DNA of 64,000 nt from Clostridium_AD sp050717515. GTDB taxonomy: Bacteria > Bacillota > Clostridia > Clostridiales > Clostridiaceae. The stretch is taken from assembly GCF_050717515.1 (NCBI RefSeq), contig NZ_JBOITL010000021.1, positions 62,001-126,000 on the forward strand, read 5' to 3'. A program made the position numbers and the translations under genes. The notes below the pieces were generated by a model. That model was not told the origin of the DNA, ran no database searches, and saw only the letters and a list, made by a program, of their open reading frames with translations. Shown here piece by piece: positions 8,451-17,852 of this stretch (position 1 is the first letter of the stretch; every line of letters starts with the position of its first letter).

Positions 8451-8463
8451 GGGAGGGCATAAA

Positions 8464-8646
8464 ATGTTAACGATTTCTTTTATTAGTGGTGACAAAGAAT
8501 TACTTGATTTAAAACAATCCGAAGCTGATTTGTTTAAAAGCTGGTTTTACAATTTTGAAAACTCCAGGCCTCATGAGGTTAATACAATGGGTAAGAAGTA
8601 CCTCTTTAACAAAAAGGCAATAGCTTATATTGAAATAGAGCCTTAG
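8464..8646 (+). CDS. Small hypothetical protein
   Basis: 60 residues beginning MLTISFISGDKELLDL, with no signal peptide or membrane segment and no recognised family. AGGGAGGG lies seven bases before the ATG and a clear terminator follows at 8704, so the gene is very likely expressed. It resembles small cytoplasmic alpha/beta proteins; function unknown. Confidence 0.6.
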   Translation: MLTISFISGDKELLDLKQSEADLFKSWFYNFENSRPHEVNTMGKKYLFNKKAIAYIEIEP

Positions 8647-8703
8647 AGTTTGGTGTTATATCAAAGCAATTAATAATTTACAATATGAATTTGAACAAAA
8701 TAG

Positions 8704-8735
8704 AAAACCTGCAAATCTTATGATTGCAGGTTTTT
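8704..8735 (+). terminator. terminator
   Basis: AAAACCTGCAA / TTGCAGGTTTT perfect 11-bp arms followed by T-rich sequence. Confidence 0.75.
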
Positions 8736-8802
8736 CTGCCTCCACACCATGGTAAATTCAGGTACAATCTACTCCAGACAGTACTTGATTAATCATTATG
8801 GA

Positions 8803-9960
8803 CTATTGTTTAAACTCCACCTCTACTTGGACAATTTCTGAAGATGTACCTATTCTTATAGGCGGCCCCCAAGTTCCAACGCCACTTGAAACCACAACAT
8901 TATATGTACCTTTTGTAAGTAATCCAAAATCATTTTCAAATAGCCTTTTAGTAACAATATTCGCTGGTAGCAATTGACCCTTGTGGGTATGGCCTGATAA
9001 TTGAAGGTCAACTCTAGCTTTTTCTCCTTCACTAAAATTCACAGGTTGATGATCAATTACAATAATGGGTAAAAGCTTATCTGTGCCCCTTAGCAATTCA
9101 TACATTGTTTTTCTTTTTGCTTTAGAATATCTCTCAGAGGATAAATCATCTCTCCCTACAAGATAAAAACTATTATTGATTTTTACTGTCTTATCTCTTA
9201 ATAAATTAAAGCTTGCGGAATTTTCATATTCATAAGCAATTTTATCTATTGATCCCCCATAATACTCATGATTACCTAAAACTGCGTAAACTCCATATTT
9301 AGAATGTATCTTTTTAAATTCTGCACCCATTTCTTGGTCTATAAAAGGTTTTATATAATCATCAATAATGTCTCCAGCTAGTATTACTATATCTGGGTTT
9401 AATTCATTTATTTTAATTACCATCTTTGAAAGTCTCTGTTTATCTACAATATCACCAAGGTGTAAATCTGAAAGCATTACAATATTTAACTTTTTTAGCG
9501 TTCCTGCATCCTTGCTCACTTTTATTGAATAATTTGTTATTTTTAAATTTGTTGCATTGTAGGTCCCATATATTAGCAAAATAGCTACAATAATGAGCGC
9601 TCCTATGTTAGATATAAAATATATATTTTGTAATGTTTTAGTACCTATGAATGCAAGTCTTTTAATACCTAAAATTAGTTTTACAATATCTATGACTCCT
9701 AGCAATATAATAAAATATAAAAATGCTGCAAGCCAGTATCCTCCTAAAATGTTAAGGAATTTTTCAAAAAAATATGGTACTTTGTCTTTACTAATTCTTG
9801 CTATTATAAAAGACAATGCAACAAAAATAAACATGGTCCAATATAAATATATACTAATTTTTGGAATTGCTGCATTTATAAGCAACCAACCTTTTTTACC
9901 AACATAAAGGTTGGCAGCAATGAAAATTGCAAAAGAAAAAAATATTTGAAAATAAATCAT
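8803..9960 (-). CDS. Membrane-anchored metallophosphoesterase (YkuE-like)
   Basis: 385 residues. The N-terminal 135 residues hold about four to five membrane segments. The calcineurin-like phosphoesterase domain carries all metal motifs: SDLHLG at 164-169, GDIID at 196-200, GNHE at 229-232 and SGHTHKGQ at 322-329. Proteins of this layout hydrolyse phosphoesters at the membrane surface; relatives act on UDP-diacylglucosamine-like lipids or have unknown substrates. GGAGGAC precedes the ATG. It is monocistronic. Fold and metal site are certain, substrate unknown. Confidence 0.85.
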   Translation of the reverse strand: MIYFQIFFSFAIFIAANLYVGKKGWLLINAAIPKISIYLYWTMFIFVALSFIIARISKDKVPYFFEKFLNILGGYWLAAFLYFIILLGVIDIVKLILGIKRLAFIGTKTLQNIYFISNIGALIIVAILLIYGTYNATNLKITNYSIKVSKDAGTLKKLNIVMLSDLHLGDIVDKQRLSKMVIKINELNPDIVILAGDIIDDYIKPFIDQEMGAEFKKIHSKYGVYAVLGNHEYYGGSIDKIAYEYENSASFNLLRDKTVKINNSFYLVGRDDLSSERYSKAKRKTMYELLRGTDKLLPIIVIDHQPVNFSEGEKARVDLQLSGHTHKGQLLPANIVTKRLFENDFGLLTKGTYNVVVSSGVGTWGPPIRIGTSSEIVQVEVEFKQ

Positions 9961-10014
9961 TTTTTCATATGTCCTCCAAACTTAGATACTTTCGGCGTAT
10001 CCGTTAGTTTACCG

Positions 10015-11904
10015 TTATCTACATAATATATAAGTAGAAATGGAAGGTATACTTACCTCATTAATACAGGTTTTTATTCCTTTACTTACTCCTGTTTTAT
10101 CCACTTCATATTCATTGGCTAAAACTTTCCATTCATTAGAATCTGGTAAAACTATTTTTATTTCTTCATTATTAGAATTATGAATTACAATTAATTTATT
10201 AAAGTCATCCTTGAAGTTTGAAGTTAATTGGTAAGCCACAGAATTACAAGGTGCTTCAAGGAATATCAAAGATTTTTTTACCTCGTAATCATTGTCCAAA
10301 GTCATAACCTTTTGACTTTTTCTCAAAGCGATTAAACCCCTAATATATTCATAAGTTTCCATGCATTCAACCTTTCTACCCCACCCTATTTCATTCACAG
10401 CATCACCAGAATTATAGCTATTATGATTTCCTTGTTTAGTCCTTAGTATTTCGGTTCCTCCTTGAATAAAAGGGACACCTTGACAAGTAAGTATTATAGT
10501 TAGTGCCAATCTATTCATTTTTTCTCTTTCTAAAGGAGTATTATTAGTATTACTTTTTTCAAATTTATCATATAAACATAGATTATCATGTGAACTTACA
10601 TAATTTATTGATTCTCCAGGTTCTTGTGTGAAATTGCATATTTCATCATTATATTTAATGCTACCAACAATACCTTTCTTAATTTCGGGTTCCAGACCTA
10701 CTCCACCATTTACAAAGCCTGCTCCGGCGCCGTCATTATCTCCCTTTAGTGCATTTCTCATATCATCATTAAATAAAGATACTTGTAGACCTCTTTGACT
10801 TCCTTTTCTTACTTGTTTTGAAGGTTCTAATGATGATTGTCCACCTGTCCATGGCTCACCATAGATAATAATATTTGGATTAATAATTTTCGCTTGCCTG
10901 ACTACTTCTTTTATTGTATCAATATCATGTAGAGCCATTAAATCAAATCTAAATCCATCTATCTTGTATTCGCGAGCCCAAAATATAATACTATCTACTA
11001 TAAATTTTCTTACCATTGGCTTTTCTGAAGCTATTTCATTCCCACACCCTGAGCCATTAGTATAGTTTCCATTCTCATCTCTTCTATAATAATATCCTGG
11101 AACCAAGATGTCCATTGGTGAATTATCTATAGCAACAGAATGGTTATATACAACATCCATAACTACATTGATACCATTTTCATGCAAAGTTTGGATCATA
11201 GTCTTAAACTCTCTAATTCGCACAGTGCCATCCTCTGAATTTGAAGCATAAGAACCCTCTGGAACATTATATAAATAAGGATCATATCCCCAGTTATATC
11301 CCCCCACAGTTTCATCAACACTTGCAAAATCATAAACAGGCAATAAATGAACATGAGTTATTCCTAAATCTATAAGATGGTCAAGCCCTGTAACAATACC
11401 CTCAGAGGTCTTAGTATCTTTCTCAACAAAACCCAAATATTGCCCTTTATTTTTAATTCCTGAGTCCGTTGACACTGAAAAATCCCTAATATGGATTTCA
11501 TATATTACTGCCTGGGTCCTGTTAATTGGTAATGTTCTTAGATGATTTTCCCAATTGACGGGATTTATAGAACTAAAATCAACAATCATACCTTTTTTAC
11601 CATTAGTACTGCATCCTTTAGTATAAATATCCGGTGTTTCTTTTTCTACACCGTCATTTAATACTAAATAATTATAATATTTATTTTTAAAATCGCCCTG
11701 AAGTTTAAGTTCCCAAACGCCCTTTTGGCCTTTAGTCATGACATGTCTTTGTCCCAGGTTATCACTAAAAGTTTCATATAGGACTACTGTTACTTTTTCC
11801 ACGGTAGGTGCCCAAACCTTAAACATTGTATACCGGAGAGTATAAACTGCACCTAAATCGTTTCCATCGTAAGTAAATTCTATGTTTTCTAATATATTTT
11901 CCAT
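10015..11904 (-). CDS. pulA: Type I pullulanase, cytosolic
   Basis: 629 residues, no signal peptide. It hydrolyses alpha-1,6 branch links of pullulan and limit dextrins. A CBM48-type domain fills about residues 15-110, followed by the GH13 barrel. The pullulanase signature YNWGYDP is at 203-209; GH13 regions are DVVYNH (250-255), GFRFDLMALHD with nucleophile Asp321, YGEPW with acid Glu350, and SSHDN with Asp440. AAAGGAGAG lies upstream of the ATG. It lies behind the LacI-type regulator in the same direction and near maltose phosphorylase, so it probably debranches imported maltodextrins. A second, exported pullulanase is at 43135-45879. Confidence 0.92.
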   Translation of the reverse strand: MENILENIEFTYDGNDLGAVYTLRYTMFKVWAPTVEKVTVVLYETFSDNLGQRHVMTKGQKGVWELKLQGDFKNKYYNYLVLNDGVEKETPDIYTKGCSTNGKKGMIVDFSSINPVNWENHLRTLPINRTQAVIYEIHIRDFSVSTDSGIKNKGQYLGFVEKDTKTSEGIVTGLDHLIDLGITHVHLLPVYDFASVDETVGGYNWGYDPYLYNVPEGSYASNSEDGTVRIREFKTMIQTLHENGINVVMDVVYNHSVAIDNSPMDILVPGYYYRRDENGNYTNGSGCGNEIASEKPMVRKFIVDSIIFWAREYKIDGFRFDLMALHDIDTIKEVVRQAKIINPNIIIYGEPWTGGQSSLEPSKQVRKGSQRGLQVSLFNDDMRNALKGDNDGAGAGFVNGGVGLEPEIKKGIVGSIKYNDEICNFTQEPGESINYVSSHDNLCLYDKFEKSNTNNTPLEREKMNRLALTIILTCQGVPFIQGGTEILRTKQGNHNSYNSGDAVNEIGWGRKVECMETYEYIRGLIALRKSQKVMTLDNDYEVKKSLIFLEAPCNSVAYQLTSNFKDDFNKLIVIHNSNNEEIKIVLPDSNEWKVLANEYEVDKTGVSKGIKTCINEVSIPSISTYILCR

Positions 11905-11980
11905 TAGTTAATCTCTCTCCTTTAAAAATAATAAAAAGTACCGAAAGAATTATGTTTTAAATAATATGCATGTACCTAAA

Positions 11981-12008
11981 AAATAACCCCAGAAATCTAG
12001 AGTTATTT
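11981..12008 (-). terminator. weak terminator between the LacI-type regulator and pulA
   Basis: On the minus strand, AAATAACTC / GGGTTATTT (with one G-T pair) followed by a short T run. It overlaps the regulator's stop codon, so read-through into pulA is possible. Confidence 0.45.
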
Positions 12009-13001
12009 AGTTGATTCTCTTTCAACTAATTTTGTATCAATAATATAATTGGTTATATATTCTTTCTCATTCTCTAATTTGTTTATTAATAGCTTAACTG
12101 CAAAATAACCCAATTCTTCAGAATTAATATCTACTGAAGATAGAGAAGGATTCCTGTAAGCAGTCAAGGGAGTGTTATTAAACCCAACAATTGAAATGTG
12201 ATTTTGAGACATTTCGCTTATAGCTTTTGATGCACCGAATGCAATTAAATCGTCAGTGGTCACAACAGCTGTAGGACTTGAATTCTGCAAAATTCTTTTC
12301 ATAGCATCATAGCCACTAGATTCTGTAAATTCTGCTACTTGTATCATATTTTCCTCTATTTTTACGCCAATATTCTCCATAGCTTTCTTATAACCTTCTA
12401 ACCTATTTATAGTTACATTAAGTGTAGGTGAACCTCCTATAAATGCGATTTTTCTCTCGCCCTTTTGTATTAGATAATTAACAACACTGTACATTGCGTG
12501 AAAGTTATCATTATCAACCCATAAAAGACCTTCTGTATTTTCTGGTTTACCTATTACTACAAAAGGATAATCAGCTTCTTTTAAATAAGCAATACATTTA
12601 TCGTTTTTCCTTACTACAGGCAAAATAATACCATCAACTCTTCTACTATTCATTAAACTTGCTATATACTCTACTTCTTGATCTTCATTATTACTGTAAG
12701 TATACATTATATAATATCCTTTTTTCTGCGCATAATGGCTTATGCCTCTCATAATTTGAATGAAAAATGGGTTAACAAATAAATCCTCATCAGTGTTAGG
12801 TAAAATAAGTCCTATAGTTTTTGTTGTTTTACTAACTAGGCTTCTAGCTATGGCATTAGGATGATAATTCATTTCTTTCATTGCTTTATAAACTATTTGC
12901 TTTGTTGCATCACTAATTTTGGGATTATCTGCAATTACTCGTGAAACTGTGGAGGGTGATACATTTGCAAGCTTTGCTACTTCTCTTATAGTTACGGACA
13001 T
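12003..13001 (-). CDS. LacI-family transcriptional regulator, probable maltose/maltodextrin repressor
   Basis: 332 residues from the ATG at 13001, which follows a GGAAGTG site; the longer frame from 13070 has no ribosome site. The helix-turn-helix TIREVAKLANVSPSTVSRV starts at residue 3, followed by the hinge helix (NAIARSLVSKTTKTIG) and a periplasmic-binding-protein-like sugar domain (SVVTTDD ... GFNNTPLTAY). It lies between pulA and the pgmB-maltose phosphorylase pair, and operator-like palindromes lie at 13172-13185 and 13368-13387. It most likely represses alpha-glucan genes and itself; the inducer is inferred. Confidence 0.85.
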   Translation of the reverse strand: MSVTIREVAKLANVSPSTVSRVIADNPKISDATKQIVYKAMKEMNYHPNAIARSLVSKTTKTIGLILPNTDEDLFVNPFFIQIMRGISHYAQKKGYYIMYTYSNNEDQEVEYIASLMNSRRVDGIILPVVRKNDKCIAYLKEADYPFVVIGKPENTEGLLWVDNDNFHAMYSVVNYLIQKGERKIAFIGGSPTLNVTINRLEGYKKAMENIGVKIEENMIQVAEFTESSGYDAMKRILQNSSPTAVVTTDDLIAFGASKAISEMSQNHISIVGFNNTPLTAYRNPSLSSVDINSEELGYFAVKLLINKLENEKEYITNYIIDTKLVERESTK

Positions 13002-13142
13002 AAAAACTTCACTTCCTAATTTATAAAAATATTCTACGTTAATTATATTATTAAATGTAATATTGTGCAAGGCTAGCTTGAATAAGTGTTGACATTATCT
13101 GAATTAGTAATTAATATGTTAGTTTCTTATAAATAAAGAGCA

Positions 13143-13171
13143 ATTATAGTTAAGTGCTATGCCATTTATTA
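13143..13171 (-). promoter_or_regulatory. possible promoter of the LacI-type regulator
   Basis: A TATAAT (minus strand, 13143-13148) with a weak TAATAA at -35. The operator palindrome at 13172-13185 abuts it, which fits autoregulation. Confidence 0.35.
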
Positions 13172-13185
13172 TGCAACCGATTGCA
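13172..13185. promoter_or_regulatory. LacI-family operator
   Basis: TGCAACCGATTGCA fits the LacI/GalR-family pattern TGCAAnCGnTTGCA exactly. It lies in the divergent region between the regulator and pgmB, 170 bases from the regulator's start. The binding protein is inferred. Confidence 0.6.
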
Positions 13186-13367
13186 GTTTATTTAATATGA
13201 TTATAATCTTTCAGTTTAACTTCTGTCAATAACAATATAGTTTTTCTTTTGTGATTATAGCTACTTTATCTATACTTACTTTGTCGCACCATTGAATTCG
13301 TTGAATGTATACTATTTCATTATTCCAGTAACAATATTTTGACGTATAAAAAATAATACAAATTATT

Positions 13368-13387
13368 TTGTGCAAACGCATTCACAA
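13368..13387. promoter_or_regulatory. second operator-like site or catabolite-response (cre-like) element
   Basis: TTGTGCAAACGCATTCACAA has inverted ends TTGTG/CACAA around a central CG. It resembles both LacI-family operators and, with two mismatches, CcpA cre sites. It sits about 45 bases upstream of the pgmB promoter. Confidence 0.45.
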
Positions 13388-13430
13388 ATCCATCATTTTA
13401 TATTATTATATAACTACAGGCATTAACATA

Positions 13431-13459
13431 TTATAAGTAAATACTTTCATTGATATAAT
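13431..13459 (+). promoter_or_regulatory. promoter of the pgmB-maltose phosphorylase operon
   Basis: Extended -10 TGATATAAT (13451-13459) with a weak TTATAA 17 bases upstream, 28 bases before the pgmB start. Confidence 0.5.
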
Positions 13460-13486
13460 AATTTACATAAAATAAAGGAGGAAGCT

Positions 13487-14134
13487 ATGCATAATATTAA
13501 AGCAGTTATATTTGATTTAGATGGAGTATTGGTTGATACTGCTAAATATCATTATTTAGCATGGAAAAGACTATCAGAAGAATTAAACATTGAATTTTCA
13601 TTGCAAGACAATGAGAGGTTAAAAGGTGTAAGCAGAATGCGGTCATTGGATATCATATTAGAGATCGGAAATACTACACTAGACCAGGATACAAAAACTG
13701 AACTAGCCCAAAAAAAGAACATTTGGTACGTGGAGTATATTTCTGAATTAACTCCAAAGGATATTTTACCTGGGGTTATTGGTTTTTTAGAAAGTCTTAA
13801 AGTAGCTAGCATAAAAGTTGCATTAGGTTCTGCAAGTAAGAATTCTATGCTTATTCTTGAAAAGTTAAATTTAACGAATTATTTTGATGCTATAATTGAT
13901 GGTACAAAGGTTTCTAAAGCAAAACCAGACCCTGAAGTTTTCTTAAAAGGCGCTGAAGCACTTAATGTAACGCCTAGTGATTGTATTGTCTTTGAAGATG
14001 CGGAGGCCGGAGTAGATGCTGCCATTAATGCTGGAATGTATTGCGTTGGAATAGGTTCTAAACATATATTAAAAAGGGCTCATTTAGTCCTATCAGGATT
14101 TTCTGATATGACTTTTGATAAATTAAAACTGTAA
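13487..14134 (+). CDS. pgmB: Beta-phosphoglucomutase
   Basis: A 215-residue HAD-superfamily enzyme that interconverts beta-glucose 1-phosphate and glucose 6-phosphate. The nucleophile and acid/base are Asp10 and Asp12 in FDLDGVLVDT; the cap carries YHYLAWKRL and the conserved substrate loop LKGVSRMRSL; GSASKNS, SKAKPDPEVF and FEDAEAGVDAA give the remaining HAD motifs. AAGGAGG precedes the ATG. It is followed after 54 bases by the GH65 phosphorylase that makes its substrate from maltose, a well-known pairing. Confidence 0.93.
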   Translation: MHNIKAVIFDLDGVLVDTAKYHYLAWKRLSEELNIEFSLQDNERLKGVSRMRSLDIILEIGNTTLDQDTKTELAQKKNIWYVEYISELTPKDILPGVIGFLESLKVASIKVALGSASKNSMLILEKLNLTNYFDAIIDGTKVSKAKPDPEVFLKGAEALNVTPSDCIVFEDAEAGVDAAINAGMYCVGIGSKHILKRAHLVLSGFSDMTFDKLKL

Positions 14135-14188
14135 GACTAAACAATTGACAATTGTTGTTTTACCTGAAAAATAACTAGGAGGATTTTA

Positions 14189-16498
14189 ATGAAACACTAT
14201 TATAAATTAGACGAATGGAATATTATTGAACAAGGCTTTAATGCAGATAACAATGAAATATCTGAGAGTATTTTTAGTTTAGGTAATGGATATATGGGGC
14301 AAAGAGCAAATTTTGAAGAGGATTATAGCGGTTCATCACTTCAAGGAAATTATATAGCGGGTGTCTATTATCCTGACAAAACAAGGGTTGGTTGGTGGAA
14401 AAACGGCTATCCAGAATATTTTGCTAAGGTTTTAAATTCAACAAATTGGATTGGCATAAACGTTAAAATTAATGACATTTCACTAGACCTTGCTAAGTGC
14501 AGCGTAAAAGAATTTGAGAGAGTTTTGAACATGAAACAAGGATATTTGCAGAGAAGCTTTGTGGCTGTACTTTCAAATGGCAATGAGATTAGAGTAAATG
14601 CTAAAAGATTCATAAGTATGACGCGAGGTGAAATAGGCACAATAAAGTACTCTATAGTGCCATTGAATTTTAAAGGAAAACTAGAGATTACACCTTACCT
14701 TGATGGGGATGTTATGAATTCTGATTCTAATTATGATGAAAAGTTTTGGGATGAGGTTTCTAGTGAAGTTAAACCCTATGAAGGATATATGATGCTTAAA
14801 ACCAAGAAATTAGATTTTCACATTTGCACATATATGACCTATGAAATAACTAAAAACGGTGAAACTATTAAACCAATAGTAGAATTTAAGCAAAGCGAAA
14901 AATATATTTCTAGTACTGCATCAGTCCATTGCAATGAAAATGATGAAGTTATAATTTATAAATATGTTGCAAATACCTCCTCAAGATATTATGAAAAAGA
15001 TGCGCTAATTGGAATAACTAAAGAACTTTGTAGCAAAGCTAAAGTGGCTGGGTTTGAAATATTACTAAAAGAACAGGCTGATGCTTGGGAAGAAAAGTGG
15101 AAGGAAAGCGATATAGTTATTGAAGGCGATATTTCTGCGCAACAAGGAATTAGATTCAATATATTCCAATTAAACCAGACCTATACGGGAGAAGATTATA
15201 GGCTAAATATAGGGCCAAAAGGTTTCACTGGTGAAAAATACGGTGGAAGCACTTACTGGGATACGGAAGCGTATTGCATCCCCTTTTATCTAAGTACTTC
15301 TGAGGAAAAAGTATCAAGGAACCTTTTATTATATAGATACAAGCAGTTAGACAAAGCCATAGAAAATGCTGAGAAATTAGGTTTTACAAATGGAGCAGCC
15401 CTTTATCCAATGGTAACAATGAATGGTGAGGAATGCCATAATGAGTGGGAAATAACCTTTGAGGAAATACACAGAAATGGAGCTATAGCTTATGCTAATT
15501 ATAATTATGTGAATTATACTGGAGATAAGTCTTGCCTTGGTGAATTTAGTCTTGAGGTGCTTACGGCTATATCAAGATTTTGGGCTCAAAGAGCTACTTT
15601 TTCAAAAAGTAAAAATAAATATGTGATTCTAGGTGTTACTGGACCTAATGAATATGAAAATAATGTAAATAACAATTGGTATACCAATAAAATTGCCTGT
15701 TGGACTTTAAATTATACAATTGAGGTTATAAATTACCTAAGTCAGAATGAACCTGAAAGACTAAGTGAACTTAAGATAAAACTTAATTTTGTGGACCAAG
15801 AGATTATTACTTGGAAGAATATTATTGAAAATATGTACTATCCTTGTGATGAAGAACTTGGAATTTTCCTTCAACAAGATGGATATATGGATAAAGAGCA
15901 GATATTAGTTAGTGAATTAGATAAAAAACATTTACCAATAAATCAAAACTGGTCATGGGATAGAATACTACGTTCATGCTTTATAAAACAAGCTGATGTA
16001 CTTCAAGGTATTTACTTATTTGAACAGGAATACGATACTGATACAATTAAAAGAAATTTCGATTTTTATGAACCAAGAACTGTACATGAGTCTTCGTTGT
16101 CCCCTTGCATTCATACTATATTAGCTGCAAAAATCGGGAATTATGATAAAGCTTATGAAATGTATTTAAGAACTTCTAGGCTTGATCTTGATAATTATAA
16201 CAAGGACACACAAGATGGTTGTCACTCTACTAGTATGGCAGGAACATGGATGGCAGTAGTTCATGGGTTTGGAGGGCTCAGAGTTCGCGATAATAAATTA
16301 ATATTAAATCCATTTATCCCTAAACACTGGCGCTCATGCTCTTTTAAAATAACCTTTAGAGGTGCACTTTTAAACATTAAATTTAATGATAGTATTCTTC
16401 AAATACAAAATGAGAATGACGTAGCAGTGAACTTATCAATTTATAACAGGAACTATAATTTAAATGGAAATGATTTATTAGAAATTCCAATACAATAA
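14189..16498 (+). CDS. Glycoside hydrolase family 65 maltose phosphorylase
   Basis: 769 residues. It splits maltose with phosphate into beta-glucose 1-phosphate and glucose in the cytoplasm. The N-terminal beta-sandwich ends near residue 300, followed by the (alpha/alpha)6 barrel. ECHNEWEITFEEIHRNGAIA at 415-434 is typical of maltose phosphorylases, the probable catalytic acid is Glu488 in GVTGPNEYE, and the phosphate site is in PRTVHESSLSP near 630. Length is usual for the family. The product feeds PgmB, encoded just upstream. Kojibiose or trehalose phosphorylase is possible but fits the motifs less well. A strong terminator follows. Confidence 0.88.
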   Translation: MKHYYKLDEWNIIEQGFNADNNEISESIFSLGNGYMGQRANFEEDYSGSSLQGNYIAGVYYPDKTRVGWWKNGYPEYFAKVLNSTNWIGINVKINDISLDLAKCSVKEFERVLNMKQGYLQRSFVAVLSNGNEIRVNAKRFISMTRGEIGTIKYSIVPLNFKGKLEITPYLDGDVMNSDSNYDEKFWDEVSSEVKPYEGYMMLKTKKLDFHICTYMTYEITKNGETIKPIVEFKQSEKYISSTASVHCNENDEVIIYKYVANTSSRYYEKDALIGITKELCSKAKVAGFEILLKEQADAWEEKWKESDIVIEGDISAQQGIRFNIFQLNQTYTGEDYRLNIGPKGFTGEKYGGSTYWDTEAYCIPFYLSTSEEKVSRNLLLYRYKQLDKAIENAEKLGFTNGAALYPMVTMNGEECHNEWEITFEEIHRNGAIAYANYNYVNYTGDKSCLGEFSLEVLTAISRFWAQRATFSKSKNKYVILGVTGPNEYENNVNNNWYTNKIACWTLNYTIEVINYLSQNEPERLSELKIKLNFVDQEIITWKNIIENMYYPCDEELGIFLQQDGYMDKEQILVSELDKKHLPINQNWSWDRILRSCFIKQADVLQGIYLFEQEYDTDTIKRNFDFYEPRTVHESSLSPCIHTILAAKIGNYDKAYEMYLRTSRLDLDNYNKDTQDGCHSTSMAGTWMAVVHGFGGLRVRDNKLILNPFIPKHWRSCSFKITFRGALLNIKFNDSILQIQNENDVAVNLSIYNRNYNLNGNDLLEIPIQ

Positions 16499-16522
16499 AC
16501 GTAAGACGTTTAAATAAACCAT

Positions 16523-16560
16523 AAGCCTCAGCATATATTTTCAGTGCTGAGGTTTTTTTT
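16523..16560 (+). terminator. terminator of the pgmB-maltose phosphorylase operon
   Basis: CCTCAGCA / TGCTGAGG stem followed by eight T. Confidence 0.85.
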
Positions 16561-16656
16561 GTTTACTCATGGCACTTATTTTGATAAGATTACATAGGGT
16601 TAAATTATAATTAATTTCAAATAAACAAAAGAAAATTTAAACAATGGAGGAAAACT

Positions 16657-17112
16657 ATGAATTTTAAAAATATAAAAATTAAAGCAATAGCAGATAGAGT
16701 TATGAATAGAGCAGTTAAAAGCGGCTTTAAGAAGGATGATATAGAAGACTTTTATATAGAATCATTATTAAAACAAACCACCTCACCTAGAATTCGCGAT
16801 TTTATTGAACTATCTTATTATAAAGGAATATTTAAAGGCTTTCAGTATTCTGAAACATTAATTAATTCAAATATAGTGCCTGGCAATACTGACACTTATG
16901 CTGATGAACTCCAAAAGCAAAATACTAGTCTAATTAAAAGGCTAGAAGATCTAAATGATATGGTTTTTAAAATCAAAGAACCACCTCAAAACACAGGCAA
17001 AATAATTCAAGATGGGAGAAGTTTTGTTTCTTATAGAAACAAATTTACAAATAATATTAATAATGCAATAAAAATGGCCTGGGATAACAAAAAATATCTA
17101 GATAAAAAATAA
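16657..17112 (+). CDS. Hypothetical cytoplasmic protein
   Basis: 151 residues, not recognised. The protein is basic and mostly helical, with no signal peptide. The middle (DELQKQNTSLIKRLEDLNDMV) looks like a short coiled coil. AATGGAGG precedes the ATG. The next gene in the same direction encodes a kinase-like protein, 85 bases further on. Confidence 0.6.
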   Translation: MNFKNIKIKAIADRVMNRAVKSGFKKDDIEDFYIESLLKQTTSPRIRDFIELSYYKGIFKGFQYSETLINSNIVPGNTDTYADELQKQNTSLIKRLEDLNDMVFKIKEPPQNTGKIIQDGRSFVSYRNKFTNNINNAIKMAWDNKKYLDKK

Positions 17113-17197
17113 TTATATTATTTTTATTCATATCTAAGAAATACTTACAAACTTCTATCATATAATATAGTAATATAATTATAAAGAAGATGATAAT

Positions 17198-17785
17198 ATG
17201 AAGAAAAAGGTCAATTATTATATTCAATTAAATAGTAGAGTAGAAAAAATGCTTAGAACATCAGAATTTTTAGGGTCTGGTCATAATGGAATAGTATATT
17301 CCCTTCCTAACCAAAAAGTGATCAAAATTTTCAAAGATAAGAGAATTTGTGGCAAGGAATATGATATTTTTATGAAAACCAGAAGAAGTAAATATTTTCC
17401 TAAAGTTTACGAACATGGAGATTACTTCATTGTACGAGATTACGCAAGTGGAGAACGGCTAGATAAGTATATAAAAAAGCATGGTATAAATAAAGAAATC
17501 TCACATAACATCATAGAACTTATTGAAGAATTCAAGAAACTGAATTTTAAGAGACTAGATATTAGATGTAAGGATTTGTACTTAAAAGAAGATTTTTCAA
17601 TTACCGTCATTGATCCTAAAAATAATTATTCGAAGAAAGTAATTTACCCCAGACATCTAATGAAAGGGCTAAACAATTTAGGTGTACTAGATGAATTTTT
17701 ATCAGTAGTTAGTGATGAAAATTCAGAAATTCATGAGTTATGGAATTTTAACTTCAAACAATATTTAGAAAAAAATAATAAATAA
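17198..17785 (+). CDS. Small protein-kinase-like protein
   Basis: 195 residues. The N-lobe is kinase-like: LGSGHNGIVYSL is a glycine-rich loop (about residues 26-37) and VIKIFK supplies the lysine near 45. The C-lobe is short. In place of HRD and DFG it has LDIRCKDLYL and ITVIDPKNNY, close to the RIO/antibiotic-kinase type. It may phosphorylate a small molecule or protein, or be a pseudokinase. Such proteins occur in clostridia without known function. The ribosome site (AGAAGATG) is weak. Confidence 0.6.
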   Translation: MKKKVNYYIQLNSRVEKMLRTSEFLGSGHNGIVYSLPNQKVIKIFKDKRICGKEYDIFMKTRRSKYFPKVYEHGDYFIVRDYASGERLDKYIKKHGINKEISHNIIELIEEFKKLNFKRLDIRCKDLYLKEDFSITVIDPKNNYSKKVIYPRHLMKGLNNLGVLDEFLSVVSDENSEIHELWNFNFKQYLEKNNK

Positions 17786-17803
17786 ATCACAATAATTTAA
17801 AAT

Positions 17804-17846
17804 AGTATAAAAGACTGCAATTTATTGAATTGGAGTCTTTTATACT
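17804..17846. terminator. bidirectional terminator between convergent genes
   Basis: Perfect 13-bp arms AGTATAAAAGACT with inner CAATT/AATTG arms, between the kinase-like gene and the PIN-domain gene. Confidence 0.8.
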
Positions 17847-17852
17847 GCGTCA

